DNA of 64,000 nucleotides from Toxonevra muliebris (lineage: Eukaryota > Arthropoda > Insecta > Diptera > Pallopteridae), in contig OY829326.1 in assembly GCA_963691655.1 (NCBI GenBank), forward strand, positions 117,835,388 through 117,899,387. Reading direction: 5' to 3'. Under the pieces are notes generated by a model that ran no database searches, was not told the origin of the DNA, and saw only the letters and a program-made list of their open reading frames with translations. Position numbers and translations under genes: made by a program. Positions within the stretch are counted from its first letter, which is position 1. Each line of letters starts with the position of its first letter. Positions 48,401-57,991 of the stretch are shown here, in pieces.

Positions 48401-50825
48401 ACCTTGGCGCCCTTGCTCGCCGCACATCTTTAACTTACCTGTAACACTAAAGAATATTTAGAGATTTTATACTTTTAGAACAAAATCGTTAGGGTTTCCC
48501 TCAACATATTTAGCATTATACGGCCGTAGAGTACATACCCCAAATCTAGTCACAATAGTGTGCTTTTTAACGATAGGGACCATTTTTTTAATAAGTTGTC
48601 TCCTGTTGCTTGCTCCAATTGTAATAAAAATTGTTGTATTTTCACAACATTTGCAAATAGCCTGCCTTACGAAAAACTTTGTACCAAATTGTACGATTCC
48701 AATTCTATCTAAATACACTGTAAAATTGAGAGTCTGAAGGAAAGCCGATGTCTGTTTTAACTTATTTTTCGTTATCCAAAATGATACATTTCACGATGGT
48801 GGTGTCTAAATCCTAATTTAATAATAATTTACTCAATCGTCATTTTCTAAACAAACTTATTACATAATTAATACTATACGTATTCATCATCAGATCATTT
48901 AATCAGCTAACAAAATAATACATAATAATATGCAAACATTTACGGGTTTTGTATAACAAAGTTAAAGAAAAGAAATTTTTTGTTCATTTGAGTTACTATG
49001 TTTTATTTGTTATATTTAAAGTTGGTGAAAAACATAATTTAAGAATATTTAATTGAATACCTGATATTTATAATTTTTATAATCTCTCTGTATATTTTAT
49101 TTACTTTACTATCATAAATAGGCCATCCCATTATTGTCTTTAGACCAGACGTGGCACTATCGCATGAAAATGATGAAACCTATACCGGTGGCCTACACAA
49201 TTTCGATGAATTGAAAATCTGGGTACAAGAGAAATGTGTACCATTAGTACGTGAAATAACATTCGAAAATGCAGAAGAATTAACTGAAGAAGGATTACCA
49301 TTTTTGATATTATTCCATCGTCAGGACGATACTAAATCAATTAAGGATTACAAAGCGATAATTGAGGCGCAGTTGCTAGATGAGAAACGTAAGTGTTTTT
49401 TTATTAAACCATACACGGGACACTGGAATTTTAATTTCGATTAAACGAATTTAATGTCAGTTAAAAAAAGAAACCATTTAATCTGATGCCAGCTAAATTT
49501 GTTTGTAAATTAATTCAATTGTAATGAAAGGCAGGAAATTACTTTATCAATTAAGTTTTCTTTTTCAACGAAATTTTTAATGAAATCAAAGCTTTAAAAA
49601 ACAATAAAAAATAAAAGCAGTGTGGAAGAAATCAACACTATTCTCAAGGTATGCCCACTAACTATAGTAACTGTCCTGCAATCCGCCACTCACGGAAGAG
49701 GAATGGGTGTCGAAAGGCTGGAATTAGGAAGTTTTAGTCTGGAATCTTCCCTTAAGACAATAACCATGAAACTATTTTCAGCTTATTACACCTTTAGCTT
49801 CATAACCGAGGATGGCCCCAACGGAAATTTAAAAACATTCACTTGCCTGGTCAGTATTATCTCCCTGAAGCGGATCACCTTAAGCAGAATCTCCAAAGCG
49901 AATAGAGTCTTCGCAGGACAAAACTGCGTTGCTATATGTCTGTGAAAAACAATTAATAACAACTAAACTCCAAGTTTTCGCCAACAATTGCATGAGGGAC
50001 ATCTTTTAAATCTGTTGGTTGCATATCATAACAAATGAAAGTCACAAAAAATTCTAGTGAGGTTAAATTGCAAAAATGGTCAACGATCTTTGTCTATAAT
50101 CCTTTTAGTGAAATTCTCAGGATAGCAAGAAGTGAAGAAAAAAAGGCACAAAAGGACACCAAATAATCGGGATTGGCGTGGAAACGAATCAAACCCATCT
50201 CTTGCGAATCGCACTCGTTGGTTTTATAAAATCTCTGTGCTACCCACAGGACTCAGTAAACGTGATAGCTTCACTAGGAATTGCTAATCATTGCCAATTG
50301 AAGTTTAGATTCTGTTTATGCCAATAATTTACTCAATTAATTTAAGCAGTTATTAATTGATGGAATAAATAACAATTATCATTTTTTTCTTATAATTATT
50401 TACAGAAAATGTTAATTTCCTTACTGCCGATGGTAAACGTTTTGCACACCCTCTTCATCATTTGGGCAAATCGGAAGAAGATCTACCATTGATTGCTATT
50501 GATTCATTTAGGCATATGTATTTGTTCCCCGATTTCAAAGACATGTATAAGCCCGGCAAATTGAAGAGTTTCTTACAAGATTTATACAATGGCAAGCTGC
50601 ATAGGTAATGTGCCAATAATATATATGCTTTTTTTATTACTAATAATTGCTTCTATTAATGTTTATTCATACAGAGAATTCCATTATGGTCCCGATCCCT
50701 CGAATAATGATGTGGAATCAGAAATCGTAATGTTGGGCAAGGGTACATCACCCCCAGAGTCAACATTTAAAAAATTGGGACCATCGAAAAATCGTTACAC
50801 TCTATTGCATAAAGATGAATTGTAA
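36447..50825 (+). CDS. ERp44: Endoplasmic reticulum protein 44 (thioredoxin-family), complete
   Basis: Seven exons join in frame: 36447-36494, 36680-36755, 43968-44059, 44135-44528, 49122-49388, 50406-50604, 50675-50825, all GT-AG, giving 408 residues. The N-terminus (MHLWSSKKCCYFTVFMVIYV) is a signal peptide. The thioredoxin domain has FLNFYAEWCRFSNLLAPIF with the CRFS active site typical of ERp44, in place of CGHC of PDI. Later blocks include GKVVLGRVDCDRETAIASRF, SKREYRGQRSADAFLEFVKK, FDRRDQPEYDTFRKVA and DGKRFAHPLHHLGKSE. The C-terminus is HKDEL, an ER retrieval signal. The family retains client proteins such as Ero1 and unassembled secretory subunits in the early secretory pathway by mixed disulfides, in a pH-dependent cycle. 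Introns 2 (7.2 kb) and 4 (4.6 kb) are full of mobile elements; a candidate extra microexon lies at 44696. Start ATG is the first in the exon. Confidence 0.97.
36756..38890. other. ERp44 intron 2, first part
   Basis: AT-rich intron sequence; I see no exon or clear element before the degraded CAGTCAAACTTCTC sequence at 38891. Confidence 0.5.
38891..39110. mobile_element. Decayed element with CTCTAT-AACGAA repeats
   Basis: CAGTCAAACTTCTCTATTAC at 38891 and several nearby variants of TCTATAACGAA look like the end of a pogo/Tigger-type element (such ends begin CAGT and carry TATAACGAA motifs). The opposite end was not found, so the call is weak. Confidence 0.35.
39315..40130 (+). mobile_element. 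Internally deleted mariner (Mos1-like group)
   Basis: CACTACTTAAGTTTCGGC at 39322 is inverted at 40109-40126, with TA on both outer sides (39313-39314 and 40131-40132). The plus strand encodes the transposase N-terminus (LSQQQWIDKLNPIFG, WWYRKCNFGRRSLTDEFRED, NIDAVRKLIKQDRHVTYYEI), then after frame breaks an ESWINAYKPEN-like first catalytic block and QQSTVWVFQNEPN. The rest of the catalytic domain is missing and the frame resumes only near the end (KCIDLHGEYF). At about 0.8 kb against roughly 1.3 kb for intact mariners it is deletion-dead. Confidence 0.9.
40131..40906. other. ERp44 intron 2, middle part
   Basis: Intron. 40790-40910 resembles 25225-25345 (GAAATATTTTGG, GTGAGGC(G/A)C motifs) and ends just before the MITE at 40907. 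Confidence 0.5.
40907..41149. mobile_element. 243-bp MITE with GCTCATTTACTAAAAGACTG ends
   Basis: GCTCATTTACTAAAAGACTG (plus TCATAA) at 40907-40932 is perfectly inverted at 41124-41149 except one base. Inner copies of ACTCAAAAACCG follow near both ends. Non-coding. Confidence 0.85.
41150..42563. other. ERp44 intron 2, later part
   Basis: Very AT-rich intron with no recognised feature. Confidence 0.5.
42564..43264. mobile_element. TTAA-flanked MITE with ~40-bp TIRs (piggyBac-like target)
   Basis: TTAAGGGGGTATCCTATCCG at 42564 is inverted at the right end (GGGTAGAATACCCCCTTAA ends at 43264). The inverted match extends through AGATGGT and ATCGAT, about 40 bp in all. TTAA at both borders fits the piggyBac target duplication. 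No transposase inside. Confidence 0.85.
43281..43678. mobile_element. 398-bp MITE with 36-bp TIRs
   Basis: TAAATTTGCGAAAACTGGAT followed by GCGCTACTCCGAAAACC is inverted at 43643-43678 with one or two differences. It starts only 16 bp after the TTAA element at 42564-43264. Non-coding. Confidence 0.85.
44696..44719 (+). other. Candidate 24-nt microexon in ERp44 intron 4
   Basis: A strong pyrimidine tract and AAAG precede CTGCCGACAATAGCACTAAT then CTAG, followed by a GTAAAT donor. The preceding and following exons meet in phase 1, and this 24-nt piece keeps that phase. Inclusion would add eight residues (A-A-D-N-S-T-N-L) after the PPG junction, including an Asn-Ser-Thr glycosylation sequon. 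Not proven to be used. Confidence 0.45.
44720..45478. other. ERp44 intron 4, first part
   Basis: Intron sequence, includes a CT microsatellite at 45411-45428. Confidence 0.5.
45479..45761. mobile_element. Foldback/MITE element, partial copy 2
   Basis: From CAAGGTGATAGCAAGATTAC to AGTTGCTGGTAACTTCACCT and attcaccttg, this matches the right half of 24262-24846 base for base with few changes (AAAATGTCAAAATCAGCCGT is shared). The left half is missing; the CAAGGTGA at its left edge suggests it is a true short derivative with its own terminus. Confidence 0.85.
45762..46604. other. ERp44 intron 4, second part
   Basis: Intron with no recognised element. Confidence 0.45.
46605..46939. mobile_element. 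335-bp MITE with CTTTAGAGTAAAATGCTG ends
   Basis: CTTTAGAGTAAAATGCTG then AGTAACGGAGTAA at 46605 is inverted at 46908-46939 (TTACTCCGTTAACCAGCACT then TTACTCTAAAG). Inner GAGTAACAGAGTAAC motifs repeat the arm sequence. Non-coding. Confidence 0.8.
47208..48212. mobile_element. Non-autonomous hAT element with perfect 8-bp TSD
   Basis: The ends are CAGGGCCGTA and (inverted) CAAGGCCATA. Both are flanked by AGCTGGAC (47200-47207 and 48213-48220), a perfect hAT duplication. Inside each end is a GGGGGG run (TTCGGGGGGG and, inverted, TAGGGGGGAGG). No transposase ORF. Confidence 0.88.
48467..48740 (-). pseudogene. Possible Merlin/IS1016-like transposase fragment
   Basis: A minus-strand frame containing ICKCCENTTIFITIGASNRR, QLIKKMVPIVKKHTIVT and LRPYNAKY. 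The layout G(V)ICK...FITI..R....L.PI.KK...T...... resembles the middle of Merlin (IS1016-type DDE) transposases. Flanking catalytic blocks are not found and the expected Asp after the Thr-Ile-Val stretch is absent. Tentative. Confidence 0.3.
48741..49121. other. ERp44 intron 4, last part
   Basis: AT-rich intron leading to the ATAG acceptor of exon 5. Confidence 0.5.
49389..50405. other. ERp44 intron 5 with an unidentified GC-richer block
   Basis: 49622-49960 is clearly less AT-rich than the rest and stays open for 107 codons on the plus strand (starting MEEINTILKVCPLTIV), but the reading resembles no family I know and lies within an intron. Probably decayed mobile DNA. Confidence 0.4.
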
Positions 50826-51498
50826 ATGCTGTATTTTTTTTTTTTTTTTTTACTTCTTTCTTTGAGACTCTCACATTTTTTCACACAATAACATATACGA
50901 CACAAAATTTAATCTCAAACTCACATACATACAAATTGGCTTTTTTTCGAAAAATAATTCTTTTTTTTTTTTACTGATTTCATGGTACACACTATATATA
51001 TATTATATATTTTTTTAATTAAAAACTCTTTCAGTTGGATTTCTGATTTATACAATTATAATTGTGATTTTTCTTTTTTTGTAATTTGTATTTCAAGTTA
51101 AACACACGAGATAGAAGCTTGCTTTACTTTTGTTTAGATCTAATTTATTTAATAGATTCTATTTTCAATTTCCTTTTACGTAATACATAAATATTTCTTT
51201 ATCCCAAATGTATCACCACGCGTCAGCTTTTCGTATTTAATGATATTCGTTTTTAAAAATTCTAAATTGAAAAACTAATTTATATAAAAACAAAACAAAA
51301 ATAAAAGCTACTTGTATTTTACAATGTAATAAATCCAAATCACAATTTAAACTGAATATAAACACAAAAACTATGTAAATATTTACACATTTTCAATATT
51401 AAATAATAATAATATAGAAACATGAAAATTAATTCTATAAATTTAATTCACTTTTTCTATTATTTGTTCATACACAATACATAAATAAATAGAAATCA
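50826..51498 (+). other. ERp44 3' UTR and flank
   Basis: Follows the TAA stop. T and AT tracts; several AATAAA-like hexamers (for example near 51299 and 51327) could end the transcript. No other gene seen. Confidence 0.5.
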
Positions 51499-51996
51499 TA
51501 TTTTGAAATAATTATAATGTAAAACTTTTTATGCATATAGTTGGCGAGTTAAAGGACGTTTAACACGTTCGCGGACACTCAAAATTGTATCGAGGTGCAA
51601 AAAGAGAAAGAGGCGGCTCTTAAAGTAATCGTAATGTTTAAATTTTGATTATACACGTTTTTCCCAAGTTCTAACAATATCACATTTTATTAGTTATATA
51701 CACTGAATACCAAAGCATTTACTTCGATATATAGATCAGTTCTGTTGTGGATTATGTGGACGCTATATAGAATTGAATGCCGAAGTTTGTATTATAGATT
51801 TAAATGCTATATCATTCACGTCATATTGTGACGTTATGAAAATGAATGTTATAGCATTCACGTTCGCGAACGTGTTAAATTGAGCAAACGAGCTTTGTAT
51901 ATCGAAATATATTTTGAAATAATTATAATATAAAACTTTTTGTGCATATAGTTGGCGAGTTAAGAACGTTTAAATTGAGCAAACGAGCTATGTGTA
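51499..51996. repeat. Tandem duplication, one copy split by a TTAA insertion
   Basis: A unit running ATTTTGAAATAATTATAAT, then TGCATATAGTTGGCGAGTTA, CGTTTAA, ATTGAGCAAACGAGCT occurs twice: 51499-51563 resuming at 51875-51895, and 51909-51990. The second copy is continuous; the first is interrupted by the element at 51564-51874. Confidence 0.9.
51564..51874. mobile_element. 311-bp TTAA-inserted MITE
   Basis: Begins CACGTTCGCGGACAC and ends, inverted, CACGTTCGCGAACGTG. It is bordered by TTAA on both sides (51560-51563 and 51875-51878). The sister copy of the flanking sequence at 51909-51990 has a single TTAA (51970-51973) and no insert, so the target-site duplication is directly shown. TTAA specificity is that of piggyBac-type transposases. 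Non-coding. Confidence 0.92.
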
Positions 51997-52818
51997 TATC
52001 AAAATATTTTTTGATAAAAATTTTGATTGACATTGCCAAACAGTTTTACTCTTGTGAGACTATTTTTTTTTTTTTTTTTTTTTTTTTTACTCGTCATCTT
52101 ACCATTTAATTTATATTCTGTAAAATATCTTTTATTGTATCATTATCTAAATTAGAAGGTGGTTAGTCATTGAGACACAATGACAAGATTGACCTAGATA
52201 ATAATAAAAATTATAAAAGAATATCCAATAAAATTACCAAAACCCAAAAAAAAAGCTCGCCAACGATATCATGCATTAAGCCTGTTAATTTTAAATTCAA
52301 TTTAAAATTAATCACCAATGCAAACTCTGTTGCAAAGAAAAAACTTTAATTTACTGGAATCTGTTATTATTCCTCACTCTCCCCACCCAATTGGACATTC
52401 TTCTCTTTCCTTTTATGTCTCCTACATTTATAAGTCCAAATAAACACCTCTTAATTCACTAAACTACATACTTATAATTAACTTGCTCGAAGCTGTGCTG
52501 ATATTTGCAGTTATACTGTAAAGCATTTTTGCAATATGCTTCAAAATTGTTTTGTAAGGTATTAGCAATCAAATTAAAAAAGAATAGGTGTAAAAACAAA
52601 ATAGAAAAAAAAAATCATTCAATAGTTTATATTAAATTGAAAAACAAAAAATCAAAGAATTAAAATAAAGATCACAGTATCAAAAAAGCATTAAAGTGGT
52701 TTGGTTTTATTCTCTATTAAATTTAGATACAATATAAGATCTTAGTATAATTAAAAAAAAAAATGAGTTGACTGCTAGCTGCATGGGTCTATGACTAGCT
52801 GAATTATTAATTGAGAAA
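51991..52818. other. Spacer between ERp44 and the small gene
   Basis: Holds a T tract of about 28 bases (52062-52089). Otherwise AT-rich; part may be the 3' UTR of the minus-strand small gene. Confidence 0.4.
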
Positions 52819-53156
52819 TTACATAAGCAAACGTGTATTTAACATATCATAGAGTACATTTACATATTGATTTGCTATGGAATTGAAACATTTTTGGGCA
52901 GTAGACTTCCTTGCATCTTCATCAACGAGCCGTTGTTCCAAAGGAGAAGATTCCATTTTATTACCGCTACCGTGTCTTGCAAATTTTAGACGCTCTACAC
53001 TTTTTTTTGTAATAATATGAAATGGTTATTTGTTGTTTAGTTTTAAATAAATGCGAATATGTATACAACTTACTTTTTAATAGGCGTGAAAACCACTTGA
53101 GCAGCTTCTGGTTGTTGCACTATTTTCACTTTTGCCAGTTCTACTTGTTGCTGCAT
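52819..53156 (-). CDS. Unrecognised small two-exon gene, 87 residues
   Basis: Exon 1 is 53156-53074 (donor GTAAGT) and exon 2 is 52999-52819 (acceptor AAAAG). They join in frame to an 87-residue protein: start MQQQVELAKVKIVQQPEAAQ, middle FTPIKNVERLKFARHGSG, later ESSPLEQRLVDEDARKSTAQ, end QYVNVLYDMLNTRLLM. The ATG is the first in a frame that is closed by an upstream TAA, with CGAA before it. No signal peptide, membrane segment or known motif. The first part is basic/glutamine-rich and the last ~40 residues look amphipathic-helical (KCFNSIANQYVNVLYDML), as in small subunits of protein complexes. The codon structure and proper splice sites support a real gene. I do not know the family. Confidence 0.6.
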
Positions 53157-53426
53157 TTCGGATTGAATAATGAATGACACACTAATATGTTGTATTTCTG
53201 TTTGTAAAAAATTTAATATTTTCTTGCTGCTAGCTTGCTTTTTTATTCGTTCATTTTAGTTACAAAGTTGGCATTTAACTATTTATATATGAATTTAGCA
53301 TTAATTTGCCAATTGAAATTGTTTCACACTTAAAAAAAAAAACACACACAAATAATGTTTATGTAGGTAAGATGGTAGGTCCATACCGTCAGCTGGCTAC
53401 CAAAACCACGAATGTGGTTTTCTACC
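53157..53426. other. Upstream region of the small gene
   Basis: AT-rich, with an A/CA tract near 53331-53350. No recognised feature. Confidence 0.35.
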
Positions 53427-53836
53427 AATCTATACATTTATTAGTGTAACTACAATGTTATTTCAGGAGTGCTACGATATCATATTATATATCAAAGAGC
53501 TTTACGAGTAGGTTATCCAAAAATTATCAGATTTAAAATCGGTGAAGCCAATTCCAAAATATTAGCGTCGGAAGTTTTTTTAAATTTGCTCATTGAACAA
53601 AGCGTCGCATTCATCGTTGTAAATATCATGCTTAAGCGGGAGTAAATAATAAATGAGAGAGAGAAGACATGAGTAACGGCATCTCTCAGAATTATCTAAC
53701 GAATTATCTGCATACACAAATAACAAAACAAACACCAATGAGTAGTTTGGTTCTCTTTTGATATTTGTTTTTTTTTTCATAAAGAGATTTCTTCCGCAAA
53801 AAAATAGCCCCAGTTACTGGGGCCTTACCGACTAGT
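53427..53836. repeat. Dispersed ~410-bp repeat, copy 2
   Basis: Matches 20322-20735 along its whole length in the same orientation with small indels (shared AAAATTATCAGATTTAAAAT, AGTAGTTTGGTTCTC, CCAGTTACTGGGGCC). Confidence 0.85.
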
Positions 53837-55706
53837 TACAATTTTAGTTACAATTTAATGGGGCTCCCGAAGTGTTAAAAGGTTATAAAAAATAAAGTTA
53901 TTCAGTGATTCAAAACTGCCCTAAAACACTTCATGGGGATTCCCCATGTAAATTTTACCTGTTGCACTGTGTTATGAGTTTAATGTTTAGAATTGGTCTA
54001 AAATTCAACAAAATCTGGGGTATATGCTTAATTTTTAGCCTTGTCCTTTTTAATTTATTTCACACGTTACTGTCGATTTATATTAAAATGGGGCAACGAT
54101 GATACACCGAATGGGCATTTTTTTTTGGTTTTTCATCCGTCTAAAGCACGCTTCAAAATGTAAAAGTATAAAAGAATTTATAATTATACAACAATAAATT
54201 GCACAAATTATAAAAAGCAGCATTAGTGTATCAGATGAGTATTTAAAATATATTTTTTAGCACTAAACCAAGACTGTTAAATTTGAAGCAAATTTACTAA
54301 TTCAGGATAAATGAAGCTAAAGTTTTTATATATGTGAGCTAAAAAAACTCATTTGAAAAACAAAAGATGAAAAAGGAGGTTAAGAAGAAAGAATGTTCAG
54401 TATTGAAAAGAAAACGGTGTGGAGTTATGAAATAAAAATCAACAGAGCTTGGGTAGATTATTGATAGATTGCTCATCGTAGATATTCTCACGCCTGGAAT
54501 ACAAGAAGCACTCAGGCGACTAGAATTATAATGATTCGATTGTCACTTTTCACGGTTTCACTATAATTGTAGAATTAATGAATTTCAATACGTCGATATT
54601 TTAGAATTATATGCCACAATGTTCATTAATTTAACTTTTATGTAGGATGATGGTCTTCCATAATCATAGTTAAAGATTAATTATATAGTTGCGGCTAAAA
54701 CTGGTTTAGACACTTCGATTTAGATAATGTTTTTGTATTACATTTTGACAGATAAAATTTTAGGATTTAAGATTATGAAAATTTTGAGTTTTCGCTCATG
54801 TTTAGTAAACAGTAGTCCATCAAAGTTTTGGAACATGCGCCAAAGTGTTATTTTCAAGAACTCATAACTCCCGTTTTCTATAGTTTAATTTAACACTAAG
54901 TAGCGATTTAACTTAAGGGCAAAAAATTAAAAAAAAATCAAATCTAGGAACAAAATATTTCAAGGACAAAATCTTTCGAAAATATGTAAATATCTCAAGG
55001 AGTACATATTAATTTTTTATTTTGAATTTAGTATGTTATAGGCCAAAGTACACAAATTTAGCGCTGAAACTATCTGACTGGGTTCACCATGTTTGTTCGC
55101 TCATATTTGTTATTTTTCTGAAGGTTTAAAGATTTTTTATTTTTAATAAAATTATGGAGCAAAACTCCTTCTGTAAAAAAAAAAAACAAAAATATTGATT
55201 AAGACATTTCTAAATAATGATGACGGTATATAAACAAGAAAAATATTTCAGGTGATAAAATTGAATGTTCGTTGCAACTTTTAGTTTTATTTTTCACCTA
55301 GATACTTCCATAAAAATGCATATGCTAGCACGGGCCGGTAAGGTATCGATTGCACTAAAAATTAATGCCAATATTATTTTGTGATTTATAAAGTTTTTGT
55401 AATTTGCAAGTAATTTTTAGAAATAAAAATACATTAAAATGTATGAATACAAAATAGGCACTAGAAATTACAATATGAAATAAAACTTTAAAATGTGTAA
55501 CAATTAACATTTGTATAAAAAGAAAATCTTGTACATTGGACGGAATTGTGAATAATACCAGATATAATAGATTCATAAATGTTTTATCGTACATAGTAGG
55601 CACAATTTGTTGCAATTTGTTTCTGATATGTGTTTGTAGATAGTTATGCATGTAGTAAGAGCACTTGTGTATTGTTTAAGAAATAAAACAATTTTAGTTT
55701 TGTAAA
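53837..55706. other. Intergenic spacer
   Basis: No gene or repeat recognised. Part near 55400-55700 may be 3' UTR of the Ly6-like gene. Confidence 0.4.
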
Positions 55707-56339
55707 TTACTGAAATGACTTCCGCGCGAAAAACGCACTGATTACAAAAACTATTAAGCCGCCCATAGTTAATTGCTGTTTCTGCTTTGATGAGCCACTC
55801 TGAAAAGTTTATACAAAAATGTAGTTATTAGAAAAAAAAAAAAACATTTTCTATGTTGTTTTTCCTTACAATAACAAAGTAATTGCAACGATCGCCTTGA
55901 CAGCATTCATAACACCACCAATCCTCGTACCAAATATGCGTACAATATGGCATATAGCGCTTGCGCCGCTGCTGGCATTGCTGTTTTGTTAAGCATCGCT
56001 TTGAAACGTAATACTGCTTGAGAGCACCCTGCGAGAAATACGGCTGGCTACCCCATCTTATCTCTGTTCCGCAAACATCCTCACCAGGTTCACATGTTTT
56101 AATTGTATTCAGGCATTTTTCTGTATTTCCTGTTTGATTGGAACAGACATAACATTCGAGACCAGCAACAAAGCTTACTAGACACCAGCAACAGAAAAAG
56201 AATAGTGAGGTGTGGCAAGTATGTAAAAAGAAGCAGGTGTTTATTACAAAAATTTTTTGTTACAAAGTATGGAAAATTTACCTTGACTGCAATAATAAAT
56301 TGCTAAAATTGCAATTATTGTTATTTTCCATGTTTCCAT
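55707..56339 (-). CDS. Ly6/quiver-type GPI-anchored protein, complete
   Basis: Three minus-strand exons: 56339-56282 (donor GTAAAT), 56177-55870 (donor GTAAGG) and 55799-55707, joined in frame to 152 residues. Residues 1-20 (METWKITIIAILAIYYCSQ) are a signal peptide. The mature part begins GLECYVCSNQTGNTEKC and continues with CEPGEDVCGTE, YYVSKRCLTKQQCQ and WWCYECCQGDRCNYF. The LECYVC start and the final CC-x4-CN are the signature of the three-finger Ly6/uPAR fold of the fly quiver/boudin/crooked family. The tail (GGLIVFVISAFFAR) is a hydrophobic GPI-attachment signal. Family members sit on the outer membrane leaflet and act in septate junctions, ion-channel trafficking or synaptic signalling; which role applies here is unknown. 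A possible N-glycosylation site is N-Q-T near the start of the mature chain. Confidence 0.9.
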
Positions 56340-57733
56340 TTTTGATTACTTAAATGAATTTAATTTAAAAAGGTAAAATATAGAAAATCACAAACAAATT
56401 AAACACAATTGAAGGAAAACAACGACTTCAGACTGAGTTTGATAGTCATCAGTAAACCACTCCCCAAAGCGCGGCTGCCAGATGAATGTAAAAAAAAAAA
56501 CAAACATATAAATCAAATACCAAGTAATTTTAATAAAATAACAATAACTCAAGAAAAATTTAAATAACAAGCTGGTAAGGTCCCCTGCGCGGACCAGGCC
56601 AAAACTGCTAAAGTTTGGGTAGTAAGAAAACCAACCTTTGTCATAAAACTACTGCATTTTGCCCATTTGCTATTACTAACATCCCGCCACACACAAAATT
56701 GCATTGCTTTCTTCTGTTGGTGCCCTAGGAATGTAGTTTCAAATATTTCGTGTGTAAAACATCTCGGATAACCTCTATGACCTGCCCAATGCAAACGTGT
56801 GCAAGTTTTGAAACCGATAGGTTTTGCGTTATTGATTTATATTCCGGGCAAACGAACACCTTTATTTTATGCTTTAGTTATTAACAAAGAAGATACCGAG
56901 GAGGGATTTAACTAACTGTACATTATATGAAGTTCATAAATATGTATGTTAATCAGAAAAAAACTTGGGCAATGTTTTTCTAAATGTGTGATGTCGGCAT
57001 AATGCAAACGGTTCCAAGAGGTAGCTCCAGAGATAAATTTCCATAACATTATTCTTAAGCCTACAAACTATTAAATTTAAACAAATCTAGTATAAACTTT
57101 CTGAGATATTCAATTATCATGTTGCTCTTAAAGTGTTTATTGTAAAATTAAAAAACCTACCTTTCTTATTTCTACGGGTTATATATTGTAAAATTCTATT
57201 GGGTGGAACGGTACGAGTTATGAAGTCTTAAAATTGCGATCTGAACTCATATTCAAAAACTTTGGGTAGTCTATTGAGCTTTTCTATTTAAAACAAATGG
57301 GTAAAGACATAAAAAAGGGGATTTCACCATTATCGTTTATAGGAATTGTGGTATTTTAATAGCTTGTGAAAATTTGTTCCCTTGTGCATTTCCGTGAGAT
57401 TTTTGAAAATTGTAAAATGGAAAATATAATTTTTGTGGGAATTTCGATTGCCGGCTTTGGTGGGCAATAAAAATACCATGAAATGATTTGCTTGCAACTT
57501 TGCAACACTGTTTCAGTAGTGGTGTATTTGTGAGGAGAAATGTTAAACTGTCAAACGGTGCATTTGTCATCACAATTTCTTCTTTGTTTTGTGTCACTTT
57601 GTGATGTGTACAGAAAAAAACTAAAAGAAAAAATTTCATCTTTCCCAGTGCATTGATTTTTCTTGTTGTTCTCTAGTTTTGTGTGTCAATTTCATATTTA
57701 AAAGAAAGAAATATTTAAAATAAATACAAAAAA
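56340..57733. other. Intergenic spacer and V-ATPase e promoter side
   Basis: Divergent promoters of the Ly6-like gene and VhaM9.7 should lie here. 56560-56810 is less AT-rich and has a frame containing LHWAGH, which only faintly recalls LINE termini; I do not call it. The 5' UTR of VhaM9.7 probably starts after 57600. Confidence 0.35.
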
Positions 57734-57991
57734 ATGGGTGCCTCATTCTTTCCCATACTGTTTTTCACTGCATTCTGGGCAGGTGTTGGTATTGGAATAC
57801 CAATGATGACTCCACACGGACCAAATCAGAGTCTCATACGCTGCATTATGATGTTAACAGCAGCAACTTGCTGGCTTTTCTGGTTATGTTGTTACATGTC
57901 ACAAATGAATCCATTGCTTGGACCAAAATTAAGTAGGCACGCTATTTATATGATTGCCAAGCAATGGGGAAACAAATTAGAGGAAGGTTAA
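57734..57991 (+). CDS. VhaM9.7: V-type ATPase subunit e (9.7 kDa), complete
   Basis: A single exon of 85 residues starting MGASFFPILFFTAFWAGVGI and continuing MTPHGPNQSLIRCIMMLTAA, CCWLFWLCCY-like segment and QMNPLLGPKL. Two membrane helices (about residues 5-25 and 33-55) separated by a short loop with the conserved TP-GPN..LIRC segment define the VMA9/subunit e family. It is part of the membrane Vo sector of the proton pump that acidifies lysosomes, Golgi and secretory vesicles. The ATG is the first and is preceded by AAAA. An AATAAA at 58360 probably ends the transcript. Flies have several paralogues; which one this is cannot be told. Confidence 0.96.
   Translation: MGASFFPILFFTAFWAGVGIGIPMMTPHGPNQSLIRCIMMLTAATCWLFWLCCYMSQMNPLLGPKLSRHAIYMIAKQWGNKLEEG

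Noticed and set aside
49622..49945. 107-codon frame in ERp44 intron 5
   Set aside because: No recognisable family or splice support; noted as an odd GC-richer block only.
56549..56794. Frame with LHWAGH, possible LINE terminus
   Set aside because: Only six residues resemble the motif; the rest does not align.
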